From NCBI GenBank assembly GCA_024663395.1, contig JANFAH010000009.1, positions 310,001 through 374,000 of the forward strand: a DNA stretch of 64,000 nucleotides, given 5' to 3'. A program made the translations under genes and the position numbers. Positions 1-10,462 of the stretch are shown in pieces. Numbering within the stretch: position 1 is the stretch's first letter; each line of letters starts with the position of its first letter. This stretch comes from Pisolithus tinctorius (taxonomy: Eukaryota > Basidiomycota > Agaricomycetes > Boletales > Pisolithaceae). Below the pieces are notes generated by a model. It was not told the origin of the DNA, searched no databases, and saw only the letters and a program-made list of their open reading frames with translations.

Positions 1-1672
1 CAAATCGCAGTACAATTCTCTGACTCGGTCCCAGTACTCCCAGCCATCTGCCTCATTCCCACCCTCTGCGCAACATCAGGCTGTGTCACCCTTTGGAGAG
101 GCGTTGACGCAGCCCTCAGTATCCCCTCACGTATCTCACCTCCTGACCTCTGCCATACAAGCTAATAGTGGTACATCACCCTGGCCTGACCCATCTCCTG
201 TCTGCCATACGAGAACAGTTGACACCTCTGCTACCTCATCACCAGCTGTGATGTCGACTCAAGCTCAGCAAGGATTTAACTGGGCTCGACCGATTCAGCC
301 TCCTCAGGCTGTACCTCAACTGAAGGACCCATCTCCTTGGCTGACGGCGTCTTTGGGGGGTACCGATGACAGATGGAAAGAGATCCCTGATGGGCAAGGC
401 ACAGAGGATGTTTTCGTTGCTGGTTCTCCTATTGATGGAGGAGTCCCTACTCCTCCCGTCCTGCAGACACCGGCGGATGAGCTTCCAGTAGCATCTGCAG
501 CTCCAATACCAGCATCTCAACCGGTCCCCCCCAGTAGCGATCCCCAAGTGACAAGCAAACCTAGCCGTAAGTCAACAGCACATGACGCTCATGCATCAGT
601 TACTGTGCCAAAGGGTACACCAGCAAGCGTTGTCAAGGGTCCATCTCCTGTTCCTACAATCTCCCCGCCTGCACCAAAATCTGTGTGGTCCACTGCAGAC
701 GAGGAGAGGAAGGTGAAACCTACTGCGACAATGAGTTTTTGCGAGATTCAGGAGGCAGAGGCGAAGATGACAGAGGCACGTAAGGCTTCTGAGAAGGAGC
801 AAGAATGCGCCTGCAGTAACATCGCAACTTCTCTCGTTGCTTCCGATTCCAGAGATGCCCAGCCGTTTACTGCATCCTGGGGATTGCTGACATCCCAAGC
901 GGGAGGAAGAAATACCACAGCACCAAAGGAGCCCCCGACGCCTGTTACCCCCAGTGCGCCTGTTTGGATGACCGCTGCACCAACCGCTACTGTAAAGATG
1001 TCAATGAAGGAGATCCAAGAGGAAGAGGAGAGGATGAAGAAGGTAATAGTGAGAGAGAGCGTGGCGTCCGCCGCTGCCTGCCAGCCTTATGCTGAGACTA
1101 CCTTCAAGGTTGGTGTTAATTTGTCTTGTCAGTTTCTCTGTTGCTGATACAGTACTACACTAGACTGCGCCTAGTGCACAGAATACTGGCAGCGGTGCAT
1201 GGTCAACTATTGGGGCAAATGGTAAACCAGCCACACCTGTGGCTGCTCCCCCGCGACCCGCGGCGACTACGCCTGGCTCAACAGTTGCTGTAGGACCTCC
1301 AGCTACAGTACCTCGACAACACAGTGCCACTACGTGACCGGGAACGTCGGCGGCTATGCTGGCACCTACTAAACCTGCTGCAACACCATGTGTGGAGGAT
1401 TCTCCTGTTACTCCGTCGCATGAATTCTTGAAATGGCTGAGTGATTCATTGAAGGGCTTAAATAGCTCCGTCAATTGTGAGTGATGTTGTTGGCACGATT
1501 CTAGCTAACTCGTCTCTGAACCCACTTGCAGTGGAAGAGATCACTTCGATGCTTTTCTCGTTCCCGCTCGACCCAGACCCATCAATGATCGAGATTATTT
1601 CTGACCTTATCTATGCCAACAGCACGATGCTTGAAAACATTAATCAGTGCACAACGATTGTTACAATCATGA
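1..1672 (+). pseudogene. GYF-domain (Smy2/GIGYF-like) protein, C-terminal part, decayed
   Basis: An open frame (position 2, frame 2) enters from the window edge. It is Pro/Ser/Thr-rich and has two copies of a motif of the type MSxxEIQEeEeRMKK (near 733-790 and 1000-1040), which I know from fungal GYF-domain proteins of the Smy2/GIGYF type; these bind proline-rich partners in mRNA regulation. The GYF domain itself would lie left of the window. Likely introns are 1109-1181 and about 1467-1530. After the first, the reading resumes with GSGAWSTIGANGKP. After the second comes EEITSMLFSFPLDPDP, the conserved C-terminal helical block. An in-frame TGA sits at 1335-1337, and similarity stops after about 1632 where the family would continue. 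I see a broken gene. Family assignment is from memory of its motifs. A real gene with a mispredicted exon is less likely. Confidence 0.7.
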
Positions 1673-1677
1673 ATTAA

Positions 1678-2056
1678 AGGACGATCAATGGCTGCTACCA
1701 TCTGAGGTTTTGGCACAGGATGACGATCCTCCACTCATATCGGGCCGGGCGCTCCGATTGACTCATTTCTGGACCCAGGTCTGCTGATAATTATTTCGGG
1801 AGGACCCGCTGTCACTGTCATGTTAGTCACAAAGCCAACATAGTCTCTTTGTTCTGTGCTCCGCCACTGACGAAGTATCTTGTAGGGGGTTATTGGCGAT
1901 GATTTTGCATCCATCTTTCAACTTCCCATCAGCTCTACATGCAGTCCACTCTCATGAATAACATTTTACACTATACTCCGTGGCATAGGCGCACATTTGA
2001 GCCATACAAGCTTGCTCAACAAGTCCAAAAGGAGAGAACTTTGTGACGTCTTGAGC
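1678..2056. other. No recognisable feature
   Basis: This stretch between the GYF relic and the next gene has no long open frame and no resemblance I can name. It could be the decayed 3' end of the GYF gene plus intergenic sequence. Confidence 0.4.
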
Positions 2057-2530
2057 TGTCAGAGGTTCCCGATGCAATTCTAGCAGGCGATCCAAGTTCT
2101 ATGGACGGGGCAGATACTGAGCCACTTACTTCTGAGGTGCCCGATGCAACCTCAGCAGATGATCCAAGTCCCGTGGACGAGGCAAATACTGAGCCACCTA
2201 CTTCAGAAGTGCCTGGCACAACTCCAGCGGATAATCCAAGTCCCATGGACGAGGCAGATACTGAGCCACCTACTTCAGAGGTGCCCAGCGTAACTCTAGG
2301 AGACGATCCAATCTCTGTGGATGGGGCAGATACCAAGCCATTCACCTCTTCACGACATGATGCCCTTGGCAGCGTTGGTGCACCTGTCGGGCTGCACCAT
2401 GGACATATCAAGGTATGTAGTGTTTGGCCACTTCAGGTGTGGCCGTCTTATCTTTGCTGATTTGTTCTGTTATAGGAAACTAGTTCTCGTCTAGGCTCTA
2501 CTGTCGAGTGGCCCAGATTTCCTACCCCAC
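2057..2530 (+). pseudogene. Uncharacterised host gene, 5' part, split by a retrotransposon
   Basis: The open frame 2101-2414 encodes an acidic Asp/Pro/Thr-rich repeat protein (units like DEADTEPPTSEVPG). A likely intron with donor GTATGT starts at 2415, and the best acceptor is CTAG near 2480. The next exon runs into the 5-bp target duplication at 2526-2530 and is cut there by the LTR. Joined to sequence right of the element (from 11183), the frame stays open and reads VAQISYPT followed by AAFYVQEAQVSY, an imperfect internal repeat. This continuity is the evidence that 2057-2530 and 11183-14770 were one gene. The function is unknown. The start codon is unclear; the repeat frame opens upstream of the ATG at 2101. 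Confidence 0.6.
2065..2352 (+). repeat. 72-bp coding minisatellite, 4 units
   Basis: Four tandem imperfect units of 72 bp start at 2065, 2137, 2209 and 2281. Each encodes about 24 residues with the core EVPxxTxADDPSPVDEADTE. The period is a multiple of three, so copy-number change keeps the frame. Confidence 0.85.
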
Positions 2531-3243
2531 TGTCAAGTCCGGGCCTACTCCGACCAACTCCGACGCTAAACAAGGTCTAGAGGAGGGTCCGGAAGCAAGT
2601 CCGACACAGAAGAACAGAACTCCAACTAGCAGAGTGTCGGCAGGAATGAAGACCGCCGAGACAAAGGCAGAGTGGAGTGAGGGCGTTGGGTTTAGCTCGT
2701 GCACTACCCCCTTGCATGATCTCAGCCCTCGTATTTCAGAGGGAGAGTACAGACAGAGAGTCGGAGATAACTCCGACAGGCAGAAGACAGAATCAGAGGG
2801 AGTAGGAACTAAGTTGATATTCGTACTAAAGAACAGCGGAGTACAGTACATGCTTTTATTCTGTTACAGAGGTACAGTAATCGGAATCGGAACTGACATA
2901 CAGAGACTGATAAATTTTCAAGTAAAATTTCCTGGACGACGAATGAAGGGTGGACAGAGGACATATGAACGGGTAACACAGAACATCCAGAAAAGGAAAT
3001 AGTCCAGGCGCTGGACCATGCGGTGAGTGCACTGCGGAGTACCTGACTGCGAAGGTAGTCACATGCCCCTGAGAGAATGGACCACTTGGTCCAGTAGGAG
3101 AGTAACACAAGTCCGACAGCAGTCGGAGCGGAGATTGTTTGTAAACAGCAGATGTTGGGTGGAGTTGGTGCGGAGTGAGTGAACAACCGGCAGAGTAGGG
3201 TGCGGAGTGTATAGGGACTTATAATGAACGCACGGTCATGACA
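2531..3243 (-). repeat. LTR (3' LTR of element 1)
   Basis: 713 bp, TGTCAAGTCC...TCATGACA as written on the plus strand. It matches the LTR at 10463-11177 almost throughout, with scattered differences that are mostly transitions. On the minus strand a TATA-like ATAAAAGC (plus 2851-2858) precedes the transcript-start motif AGTACGAATAT by about 33 nt. Confidence 0.93.
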
Positions 3244-3258
3244 GTGCCCCCCCCTTAG
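3244..3258 (-). other. Polypurine tract of element 1
   Basis: Directly next to the 3' LTR, the minus strand reads AAGGGGGGGGCAC (plus strand CCCCCCCC). This is the expected primer site for plus-strand DNA synthesis. Confidence 0.75.
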
Positions 3259-3438
3259 GGCCTGAACCCCTGAAGGCCACATGTACAGGACGAGATCAAC
3301 ACGAGTTGATCATTTGAAATTATTTTGATGCCTCAAGGATAATGGCTTTAGCCACGGCGGAACTCCATCGGAGTTCGAAGTACCACTTAAAAACACGTGT
3401 CAGGGTACTGAACCTTCGTATCCCATCCCCCATCATCA

Positions 3439-4668
3439 TGTCTTCCCAGCGCCAGAGCAAAACCCCCCAGCCAACCCCTGGCCACGTCCGCAACTACTCC
3501 CAAGTCGCAGATGAAGAACTGGCCGTTCTCACAGATGACTCCACCGACAACCGAGCGGGAGAAGTCCGCAGAGAAGGCGCGCCGTCGAGAGGAGACTGAA
3601 CAGAGAGAGAGAGAACGCGAGGCAGAGCGCAAGGCCAAACGCGAGGAGGCCAAGAGGCAGAAGGCGGAGGAGGAGAGGTTGGAGGTGGAGCGGAGAAAGA
3701 GAGCGGAGGAGGAAGAGGAGGCTCGAAGGAAGAAGGCGGCAGAGGAGGAGGCAGAGAGGCAGAGGCAGAGGCAGAGGGCCTCTGAGGAGAGGGCTCAGGC
3801 CAAGCGGAATGAGGCCGCACAAAGGTGAGTGGCGGAGCACTGTGAGTCAGGCAGAGCTGACTCGCAGTTTTTATTTTCTTAGATTATGCGGTGCGGTGTA
3901 CAATGTCAACACCGCCCAGAAGGTCCCTGGGACCTCCGTGGTGGTCACTGCGACCAGAAGAGCCCCCTGCACTCGCTGTATAGCGAGTCTGACGGCGGGG
4001 CAGTGCGAGCCGGGACAGGGCAAGACCAGGGCCTGCATGCCCTGCCACAACAAGAAGAAGACGTGCAGCTGGACGCGGGAAGAGGCGGCGGCAGGGCCTT
4101 CGCGGAAGAGAGCAGGCACGGGGAGCTCCCGAGGGGAGAAGAAGAAGAGGACGCGAGGGAAGGGAAGGAGAAAGCGACAGAGACAGAGGAAGCGGACGAC
4201 GAGTGGGAGGCAGGCGGAGAGGGCGAGGAGGAGCCAGCAACACCACTTGAGGGTCCCTCAGGGGCGGGAGTACACACGCGGTGGGCGGAGTGGGAGAGGG
4301 AGCGGCAGCTGCAGGCCATGGAGAGGCAGGCCGAAGTGCACGAGACCGCTGCGCTGGCCTTCGAGAGGATGGCAGAGGCAGCGGAGTGGATGGTGGAGGC
4401 TGCAGAGCGGACCGCCGACGAGTGGGCGCTGTACCGCGCCTGGGCAGAGTGGGCAGAGATGAGGAGAAGGGAGGATGTGCGTGAGGCCAGAGTGGCCGAG
4501 TTCGAACACACAGGAGGAGGATGGAAGAGGCCGCAGTCGGAGGTGGCGGAGGACCAGCGAGAGGAAGCAGATGAAGGTGCGGAGGGGGATAATGAGGAAG
4601 AAGTCGAAGGGGAGCAGGAAGGCGATGAAGAACAGGAGGGTGGCGGAGGACAAGCAATGGAAGAGTAG
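3439..4668 (+). CDS. Antisense accessory ORF of element 1: zinc-finger-like and coiled-coil protein, frameshifted
   Basis: The ORF lies between the end of pol and the LTR but on the opposite strand. The ATG at 3439 opens MSSQRQSKTPQPTPGHVRNY. A shift near 3540 leads into a long Arg/Glu/Lys coiled coil (about 3545-3824). A good intron follows at 3825-3882 (GTGAGT..TTAG). Exon 2 has a cysteine cluster of spacing C-x2-C-x8-C-x8-C-x2-C-x6-C (about 3968-4066), like a small zinc-binding module. After another shift near 4150 comes an acidic, Trp/Glu/Ala-rich helical region ending at 4668. The role is unknown; a DNA- or RNA-binding accessory factor, or a host gene picked up by the element, are possibilities. 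The two frame changes mean this copy is probably dead. Confidence 0.5.
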
Positions 4669-4876
4669 AGTAGTGTTGTTTTCTTTTTTCTTTTCTTTTT
4701 CTTCTCTTTTTTTTTTTTTGTCTTTAGTCTGTATATTTTGTATTACTACAAGATAGACTTGTTTTGCTTGTGACTCTGAGAAGTGAAACGGATAAGCGGA
4801 GAAAATTCTAAAGTACTTAAGGTAGTTCGGTAAGAGGCAGAGTTGGCCCGTGGAGGAAGTTTATGTAGGTGGAGTA
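4669..4876. other. Pyrimidine tract between convergent ORFs
   Basis: A T-rich tract with C interruptions (about 4678-4722) separates the ends of the antisense ORF (plus) and of pol (minus). It may contain transcript ends. No gene is seen. Confidence 0.35.
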
Positions 4877-5846
4877 TTATGGTGGAGGTTGGTACGGGCC
4901 AGGTTTATGCAGATAGCGTTCATGGAAAGCGGATACTATGTCGGAAGCGTGATCCAGCTCAGTTGCAAGCAACCAAGAGGTTTCTTCGTCGGTGTTCTCG
5001 TAACCAGCCCAGCGGACTAGATACAAGAGTTGACAATGGCGGCGACAGCAGTCCACCTTAGAGTCGAGTATCTCGGATACTTCGTACTCAAGGTCACCAT
5101 CGACATCCACTGGCGGAGGCGGAGGTTGTTGTCGGTTTGGGAAAGGGTTAGCCGCTGCGGCTTCCAGTTGTGAGACATGGAAGACCGGATGTACCAAGCA
5201 CATAGAGTCAGGGAGCTTGAGGGTGACGGAGTGCGTACCTGGCCTGGCCAAGATGGTGAACGGACCTAAGTACTTTTCGGAGAGTTTTTCTGAAGGACAA
5301 GTTGAGCGGAAGTACTTGGCTTTGACGTAAGCCTGTTCTCCGACCTTGAACTCAGGCGGAGGTATGTGTTTAGCATCTGCTGGACCCTGGTAGTGCTGTT
5401 GAGCGGCGGACATTTCGGAGCGGAGGAAGTCATGAAGGGCGGAGAGCTCGACGACATAGTCATGAGCCCTTGGAGAGGTGAAGTCTTGGTCAGGGACCAC
5501 AGACAAGTTTGGATGGTACCCCTTGTTAGCGAAGAAGGGAGAAACTCCAGTAGTCGCACTTGGTGCGTTGTTGAAAGCGAACTCCGCTAGAGGTAACAGC
5601 TCAGCCCAGTTGTCTTGTTGGTAGTTGCAGTAGACACGAAGGTATTGTTCGAGGGTCTGGTTCATTCACTCGGTCTGGCCATCGCCTTCTGGGTGGTAAC
5701 CCGAAGTGAAGTGAAGACGCATATCAAGGGCCTTTCCTAGAGAGTGGAAGAAGTGTGAGACGAACTCAGGACCTCTGTCGGAGGTGACATTAGCTGGTAC
5801 CCCGTGCTTGGAGAAGACATGGGTAAGGAAGAGCTTAGCGAGTTCG
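4877..5846 (-). pseudogene. Element 1 integrase C-terminal part and chromodomain
   Basis: On the minus strand the second catalytic Asp region (SDRGPEFVS, near 5760) and the YHPEGDGQTE segment are followed by TGA at 5668-5666, where the family has Arg (CGA to TGA fits). Then come 262 open residues: MNQTLEQYLR, the integrase C-terminal domain (KVGEQAYVKAKYF, KLSEKYLGPF) and, near residues 190-255, a chromodomain (YEVSEILDSK, LYLVRWAGY, TSWLLATEL). Chromodomains of this class guide integration to marked chromatin. The upstream half of integrase is separated from this part by the solo LTR at 5847-6373. Confidence 0.88.
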
Positions 5847-6373
5847 TGTCATAGTCATGCCTCGACCCCGGCCGGACTCGGCCTCGCACTCACTCAGTCC
5901 AGCTTCGGCCTCGCCTGTCCCGCATCTCCAGTTGGTCTAGCGCGGTGGACACTGCTTTGCAGTGTCTGTCATTTCGGTTAAGTCCTGTCCCCGGTCCTGT
6001 CCCCGGTCTACCTGTCCCGGTCTCCGTTACCTTAGTCATGCATTACTAATACTTGCCTTACCAATCGTCTTAGCAATCTTTGCGAGACCGGCATTACCGG
6101 TCTCCGTACTATAGTTACTTCTGGTATATAAACTCGTAGTTACTCGGCCTGTACTCCTTAGTCTGAAACCAACTAAGTCACCTCTGATAACTCCGTCTCG
6201 GCCTCGGACTCGGACTGAGACCCACGCAAGGGAATAGCGCTGTACCTTCAGTCGCTAAGTCCAACCAGTCCCAACCATCTGTGTCTTCGACTTCCCTCTT
6301 GTTCCCGACCTCTCGGCCTCGCGCCCGCTTCGGTCTCCGGTCCGGCCTCAACCCGGACACCCCGTACTTGACA
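5847..6373 (+). mobile_element. Solo LTR nested in element 1 integrase
   Basis: 527 bp, TGTCATAGTC...TACTTGACA, with flanks GTTCG (5842-5846) and GTTCA (6374-6378): a 5-bp duplication with one transition. Removing the LTR and one flank restores the integrase reading SAELAKLF. It is rich in CpG (CTCGGCCTCGGACTCGG) and is homologous to the CpG-poor LTR at 61181-61701 read on the minus strand, so it belongs to that family. Confidence 0.9.
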
Positions 6374-6378
6374 GTTCA

Positions 6379-7285
6379 GCGGAGGTGACGGAGTCGTGGG
6401 TGGGGATGAACACCGCTTGCTTTGAGAGGCGGTCCACTACCACGAGTATGGCGGAGTAGCCATCGGAGTTGGGGAGGTGTTCGATGAAGTCCATGGAGAT
6501 GGAGTTCCAAGGTCTCTCTGGGACGGGGAGTTGCTTCAGTGGACCATAAGGGCGGTGGCATGGAGTTTTGCTCCATCCACAGGCGGTGCAAGACCTGACG
6601 TATTCTTTCACATCGGAGCGGAGGTTGGGCCACGCGTAGTCCCTGTGGACGAGTTCTAGGGTGCGATTCTGCCCAAAATGGCCTGCTAGAGGATGATCAT
6701 GCTTGAACCGAAGCACTCGAAGGCGGAGGTCATCAATGTCAGGGACAAAGATACGACCGTCAAGGCGGAGTAGACCGTCGGAGTCCAGGGACACCCGAGG
6801 CTTAGTTGGAGTTGGGAGATGGCTGCGGAGACAGGGTCGGAGGGTAGGGCGGAGATGATGTCGGAGTGCAAGCACTCAACATCGAAGACCATGGCGGCAC
6901 GGAGCACAGGTGCCATGAGGGTAGTGGTACGGAGGGATGACGTGAGTTGCTCCTGTGTAAACATAGGGCGGAGATTGTGAGGATTTACCTGCGCGTAGTC
7001 CCTATCCCCCCCTTTTGGGTAGATGTCCCAACGTCGCGTAAGGGCGTCGGGTTTGGCTCCTAAGCGGCCAGGTCGGAAGCGGATGGAAAGATTAAACTGG
7101 GACAGGTACTCTGACCAGTGGGCCTGTCGACGGGTGAGAACCTTAGAGGTGGAAAAGTACTCAAGGTTTTTGTGGTCCGTCACCATGTTGACAGGTGAGG
7201 CGGAGCCTTCTAAGTAATGCCGCCAATGGCGGAAGGCCTCGAAGATAGCCAACAGCTCCTTGTCATGGGTATCATAGTTGAGTTC
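6379..7285 (-). pseudogene. Element 1 RNase H and integrase N-terminal part
   Basis: On the minus strand, frame-shifted from RT by one extra base near 7287, the reading is [18 protein letters not shown], then TDHKNLEYF and [15 protein letters not shown] (the end of RNase H and the start of the linker). A second shift near 6815 leads into the integrase: zinc-binding HH..CC (HPLAGHFGQ ... CTACG) and the first catalytic Asp in SMDFIEHLP. It is cut at 6379 by the solo LTR. Confidence 0.88.
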
Positions 7286-8471
7286 TGGCGGCGGTCATGG
7301 TGCGGGAGTAGAAAGCGACTGGGCGGAGTTCACCGTTGGAGCAGGTGATCGACAAAATGCCAGCAATGGCATAGTCGGAGGCGTCAGTTTCCACTGTAAG
7401 CAGAGCGTCAGGGACCCAATGAGTGAGAATGGGAGCGGAGCTGAAGGCATCCTTCAGGCGGAGGAAAGCGGAGCGGCACTCCTCGGAAAAGTTCCAAGGA
7501 GCACCCTTTCGCGTGAGGCGAGTGAGCGGAATGACGATGTCGGAGTAGTTATTAATGAATCGTCTATAGAAATTGGCGAAACCAAGGAAAGACTGGATGT
7601 CTCGCACCTTCCGCGGCTCAGGCCAGTCATGGACTGCCTGAACCTTCTCGGCGGACATGGTGAGACCGGAGGGAGAAAGAACATAACCGAGGTACTCGAC
7701 GGAGTCGGAGTGAAACTCGCACTTCTCTGGCTTGGCATAAAGACCATGCTTTCGAAGGCAGCGGAGTACCTCTTTTACATGTTTGCGGTGCAACTCCATG
7801 TTCTGCGAATAAATTAAGATGTCATCGAGGTATACCACGACGCAGACATCGAGCATGTCCGCAAAGATGCTATTAACAAACTGCTGGAAGGCTGCAGGCG
7901 CATTAGTCAGACTGAATGGCATTACCCGCCACTCGTAAGAACCATAACGAGTGCAGAAAGCCGTTTTCCATTCATCTCCATCTGCTATGCGGACCAGATG
8001 ATAGGCATGGTGGAGGTCGATCTTGGTATAGACTTTTGCGCGGCTTGGGGAGTCGAGTAGGTCGGAGATGAGCGGCAGCGGGTAGCGATCTTTTTTCGTG
8101 ATTTTGTTGAGTCCTTGTAGTCTACACAGAGGCGGAGTGAACCGTCCTTCTTCTTTAACGAAGAGGACAGGGGCACCGTGAGCGGAGGTGGACTGCTTGA
8201 TGAAACTGTAGCCAAGATGCTCGTCAATGAAGGTGCAGAGAGCTTCAAGCTCTGGCGGAGAAAGAGAGTAGATTGTACCGATGGGCGGAGTTGCTCCTTC
8301 CTCGAGGTTGATCTTGAGATCGAATGAGCGGTGTGGCGGAAGTTCTGTGGCCTTGTCTTTGCTAAAGACGTCGGCAAACTCGTGATACTCAGGAGGAACC
8401 GAAGAGAGGTCAGGAGGCAGTGAGGAAGCGGAGGACGCACGAAGCTTCACATCATCAGCGGAGAGCTGCAA
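7272..8471 (-). CDS. Element 1 reverse transcriptase (with start of RNase H)
   Basis: An open frame of 399 aa with the Ty3-type RT blocks in order: [56 protein letters not shown], the catalytic YLDD ([12 protein letters not shown]), then [10 protein letters not shown] and [14 protein letters not shown]. It ends in the first RNase H Asp segment ([16 protein letters not shown]). It would normally be one Pol polyprotein with protease upstream and RNase H/integrase downstream; an extra base near 7287 ends the frame early. This is the best-preserved part of the element. Confidence 0.92.
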   Translation of the reverse strand: MQLSADDVKLRASSASSLPPDLSSVPPEYHEFADVFSKDKATELPPHRSFDLKINLEEGATPPIGTIYSLSPPELEALCTFIDEHLGYSFIKQSTSAHGAPVLFVKEEGRFTPPLCRLQGLNKITKKDRYPLPLISDLLDSPSRAKVYTKIDLHHAYHLVRIADGDEWKTAFCTRYGSYEWRVMPFSLTNAPAAFQQFVNSIFADMLDVCVVVYLDDILIYSQNMELHRKHVKEVLRCLRKHGLYAKPEKCEFHSDSVEYLGYVLSPSGLTMSAEKVQAVHDWPEPRKVRDIQSFLGFANFYRRFINNYSDIVIPLTRLTRKGAPWNFSEECRSAFLRLKDAFSSAPILTHWVPDALLTVETDASDYAIAGILSITCSNGELRPVAFYSRTMTAARTQL

Positions 8472-8962
8472 GCGGAATTGTCTAGAACCAGGGAGAGCAC
8501 AGGCTCTGACATACGTGGCAGCATTGATGAGTGAGACGAGCGGAGCGAGTTGGTCGGAGACGCAGTCGGAACTGCAAACGGAGCAGAGGGTGTCGGATCC
8601 GGAGCGGAGGTCACAGCGGAAGGTGATGAAGGCGCCTGGGGCGTCGGCATTCCCTGTAACAGTGGTTTGAACGATATACTGCCCAGTACCCAGTCAATCG
8701 ACGGATTGAAGCGGGTGAGCCAGTTGTGTCCTAATACCAGCGAACATGAAGAATCCAATGGAGTAACATAAAATGAAACGGAGTTGACATCACCGGAAGG
8801 AAAGCGGAGGGAAAGATCTACTTCTTGGGAAATGACAGCATTTGTACTACCATCGAACAAGCGGAGCGGAATTGTCGGAGAAACGGAGGAAACAGGAATG
8901 GCATATTTTTTAATTACAGACGGGTCTACGAAGCAATGAGAAGAACCAGAATCGATCAACGC
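8447..8962 (-). CDS. Element 1 aspartic protease domain
   Basis: The minus-strand frame begins in a retroviral-type aspartic protease: catalytic IDSGSSHCFVD, flap and core residues IPLRLFDGSTN and TPLDSSCSLVLGHNWL. A Pro/Ser/Thr-rich linker to RT follows. In the intact element this is part of Gag-Pol; the frame change to RT lies near 8460. Confidence 0.85.
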   Translation of the reverse strand, partial: ALIDSGSSHCFVDPSVIKKYAIPVSSVSPTIPLRLFDGSTNAVISQEVDLSLRFPSGDVNSVSFYVTPLDSSCSLVLGHNWLTRFNPSIDWVLGSISFKPLLQGMPTPQAPSSPSAVTSAPDPTPSAPFAVPTASPTNSLRSSHSSMLPRMSEPVLSLVLDNSACSSPLMM

Positions 8963-9043
8963 AGAAAAAGTATCAACAGAATAATCCGGAAGAGTTACAG
9001 CCGGAAGTAAAGAGTTTGGACTAGAAAGAGCGGACGCATTGAG

Positions 9044-10400
9044 TCAGATGTCTGGTTGCGCACAGTTGGGTTCAAAGCTTCCTCCAGGCTGTGCAAGCTC
9101 CCTGGAGGAGCGGACTAATTTTTTTGACTCTGCCTTCTCCGCAGGCGGAGTAGGCAGAGTTTCAGCCGTAGCTGCACGGGCTTTGGCTGCACGAGAGGTG
9201 GACTTGGGACAGTCCTTGGCGGAATGGCCAGCCTCACCACAGAAGAGGCAGAGGTTGTTCTTCATCCTGCGCTGATGTTCAGCGGAGGTGAGCTTGCCAT
9301 CTTTGCCCAGAAGGTGAGCAATATCGGACTTGGACGCGTCGGACTTGGCGGATCTTTCTGTTTGCCCTTGCCCTTGGCGTCGGACTTCGGAGCGGAGGCG
9401 GAGGACGACGATTTACTTTTGTTGTCAGAGTTTGAGGACTGCGACTTGTCAGAGGCGGACTTGGTGGTGTGCGAGATCTCTGCTTTGCGCTCCCAGTAGC
9501 GCGCATCGATGGTTTGGGCGAGTTCGCGGAGTTGTGCGAGGGTAGAAGGCTTACCGATGCGAGTGATCTCGTCTTTGATGCGGTCTGGAAGTCCGCTATA
9601 GAAGCAGTGGCGGAGTGCACCGACACCGTAGTCCTTGACCTGTGAAGCCCAGCGATTGAACTCCATGACATATTTGGTAATACGAGAACCATCCTTCATG
9701 GTAAGGTTCTTGAGTTGCTGGACGGCATCCGCTATAGCATCGTGCGGACCGAAATTAGCTGTGAGCTCTTGTAAGAACTCATGGTAGTCGTCCATCCAGA
9801 GTGGGCGGTCATAGTTGTCGGGGTTTAGCAGATCTGGCTCGAACCAAGCCAGGGCCATACCCTTAAGATAGGATTGAGCGAAGGTAACCTTAGCTCTGTC
9901 GGAGCGGAATGCGCGAGGGCGGTCTTGGAAGTTCAACTCGCATTGAACGAGGAACTCACGGAGTTTTTTGGGGTCGGAGCCGTTGAAGGTGTCAGGCTCA
10001 CGGACCTTGGTTTTCGGAGCGGAGTCCCCAGTGCGCGAACTAGACCGCGCAAGTGCATGGACAGCTCTGGCAAGAGCTACGAGGGGATCCTCTGGCGGCT
10101 CAGCCGGGTCCTTCGGGGATATCCCCGTCACCGCTGCCCCCCGCCGTCGGGATCACCATCAGGATAGTCAGGGTCGTGGTCGGGTCCATCATCTCGGTTA
10201 CGAGGAGACGGAGTATGGAAAGCTGATGGGTGGAGGTCAGAGCGACCAGCTTGCGAAGCGCTTTCGCCTTCAGCGTGAGAGCGGCATCGAGCGGAGAAGG
10301 ATTGGAACTGTTCGACGACGGAAGGGAGTCGACACGGATTAGCTAGCGCTGCAGCGAGGTTCTCAGCGACCTCTCTTTGGGATTGAGCTCGAGTTCTCAT
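9044..10400 (-). pseudogene. Element 1 Gag with CCHC zinc knuckle, frameshifted
   Basis: The minus-strand start ATG is at about 10400, only about 60 nt after the LTR, and opens MRTRAQSQREVAENL. After a shift near 10131 the capsid-like core reads FNGSDPKKLREFLVQCELNF, SYLKGMALAWFEPDLL and FYSGLPDRIKDEI. After another shift near 9340 comes KDGKLTSAEHQRR and a CCHC zinc knuckle CLFCGEAGHSAKDC (about 9250-9209). Gag packages the element RNA. At least two frameshifts make this copy non-functional. The relic at 59585-61142 is a homologue with many Arg replaced. Confidence 0.88.
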
Positions 10401-10449
10401 GATGGCATAAGTTTTTTGGAAGACAGAAAAGGAGACCGTACAAGGTGCG

Positions 10450-10462
10450 AGTACGAATATAC
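10450..10462 (-). other. Putative self-primer binding site of element 1
   Basis: Directly after the 5' LTR the minus strand reads GTATATTCGTACT. Its ATATTCGTACT (plus 10450-10460) is the exact complement of AGTACGAATAT (plus 10751-10761), which lies about 33 nt after the LTR TATA box at the predicted transcript start. No tRNA-3'-end complement was recognised here. This is the arrangement of self-primed Tf1/sushi-type elements. Confidence 0.7.

Noticed and set aside
2508..3002. 164-codon open frame running from host exon into the LTR
   Set aside because: It is the host exon frame continuing by chance into LTR sequence after the insertion point at 2531.
3494..3840. Leu/Pro/Ser-rich minus-strand frames opposite the coiled-coil ORF
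   Set aside because: Antisense shadows of a Glu/Arg-rich repeat; low complexity, no motif.
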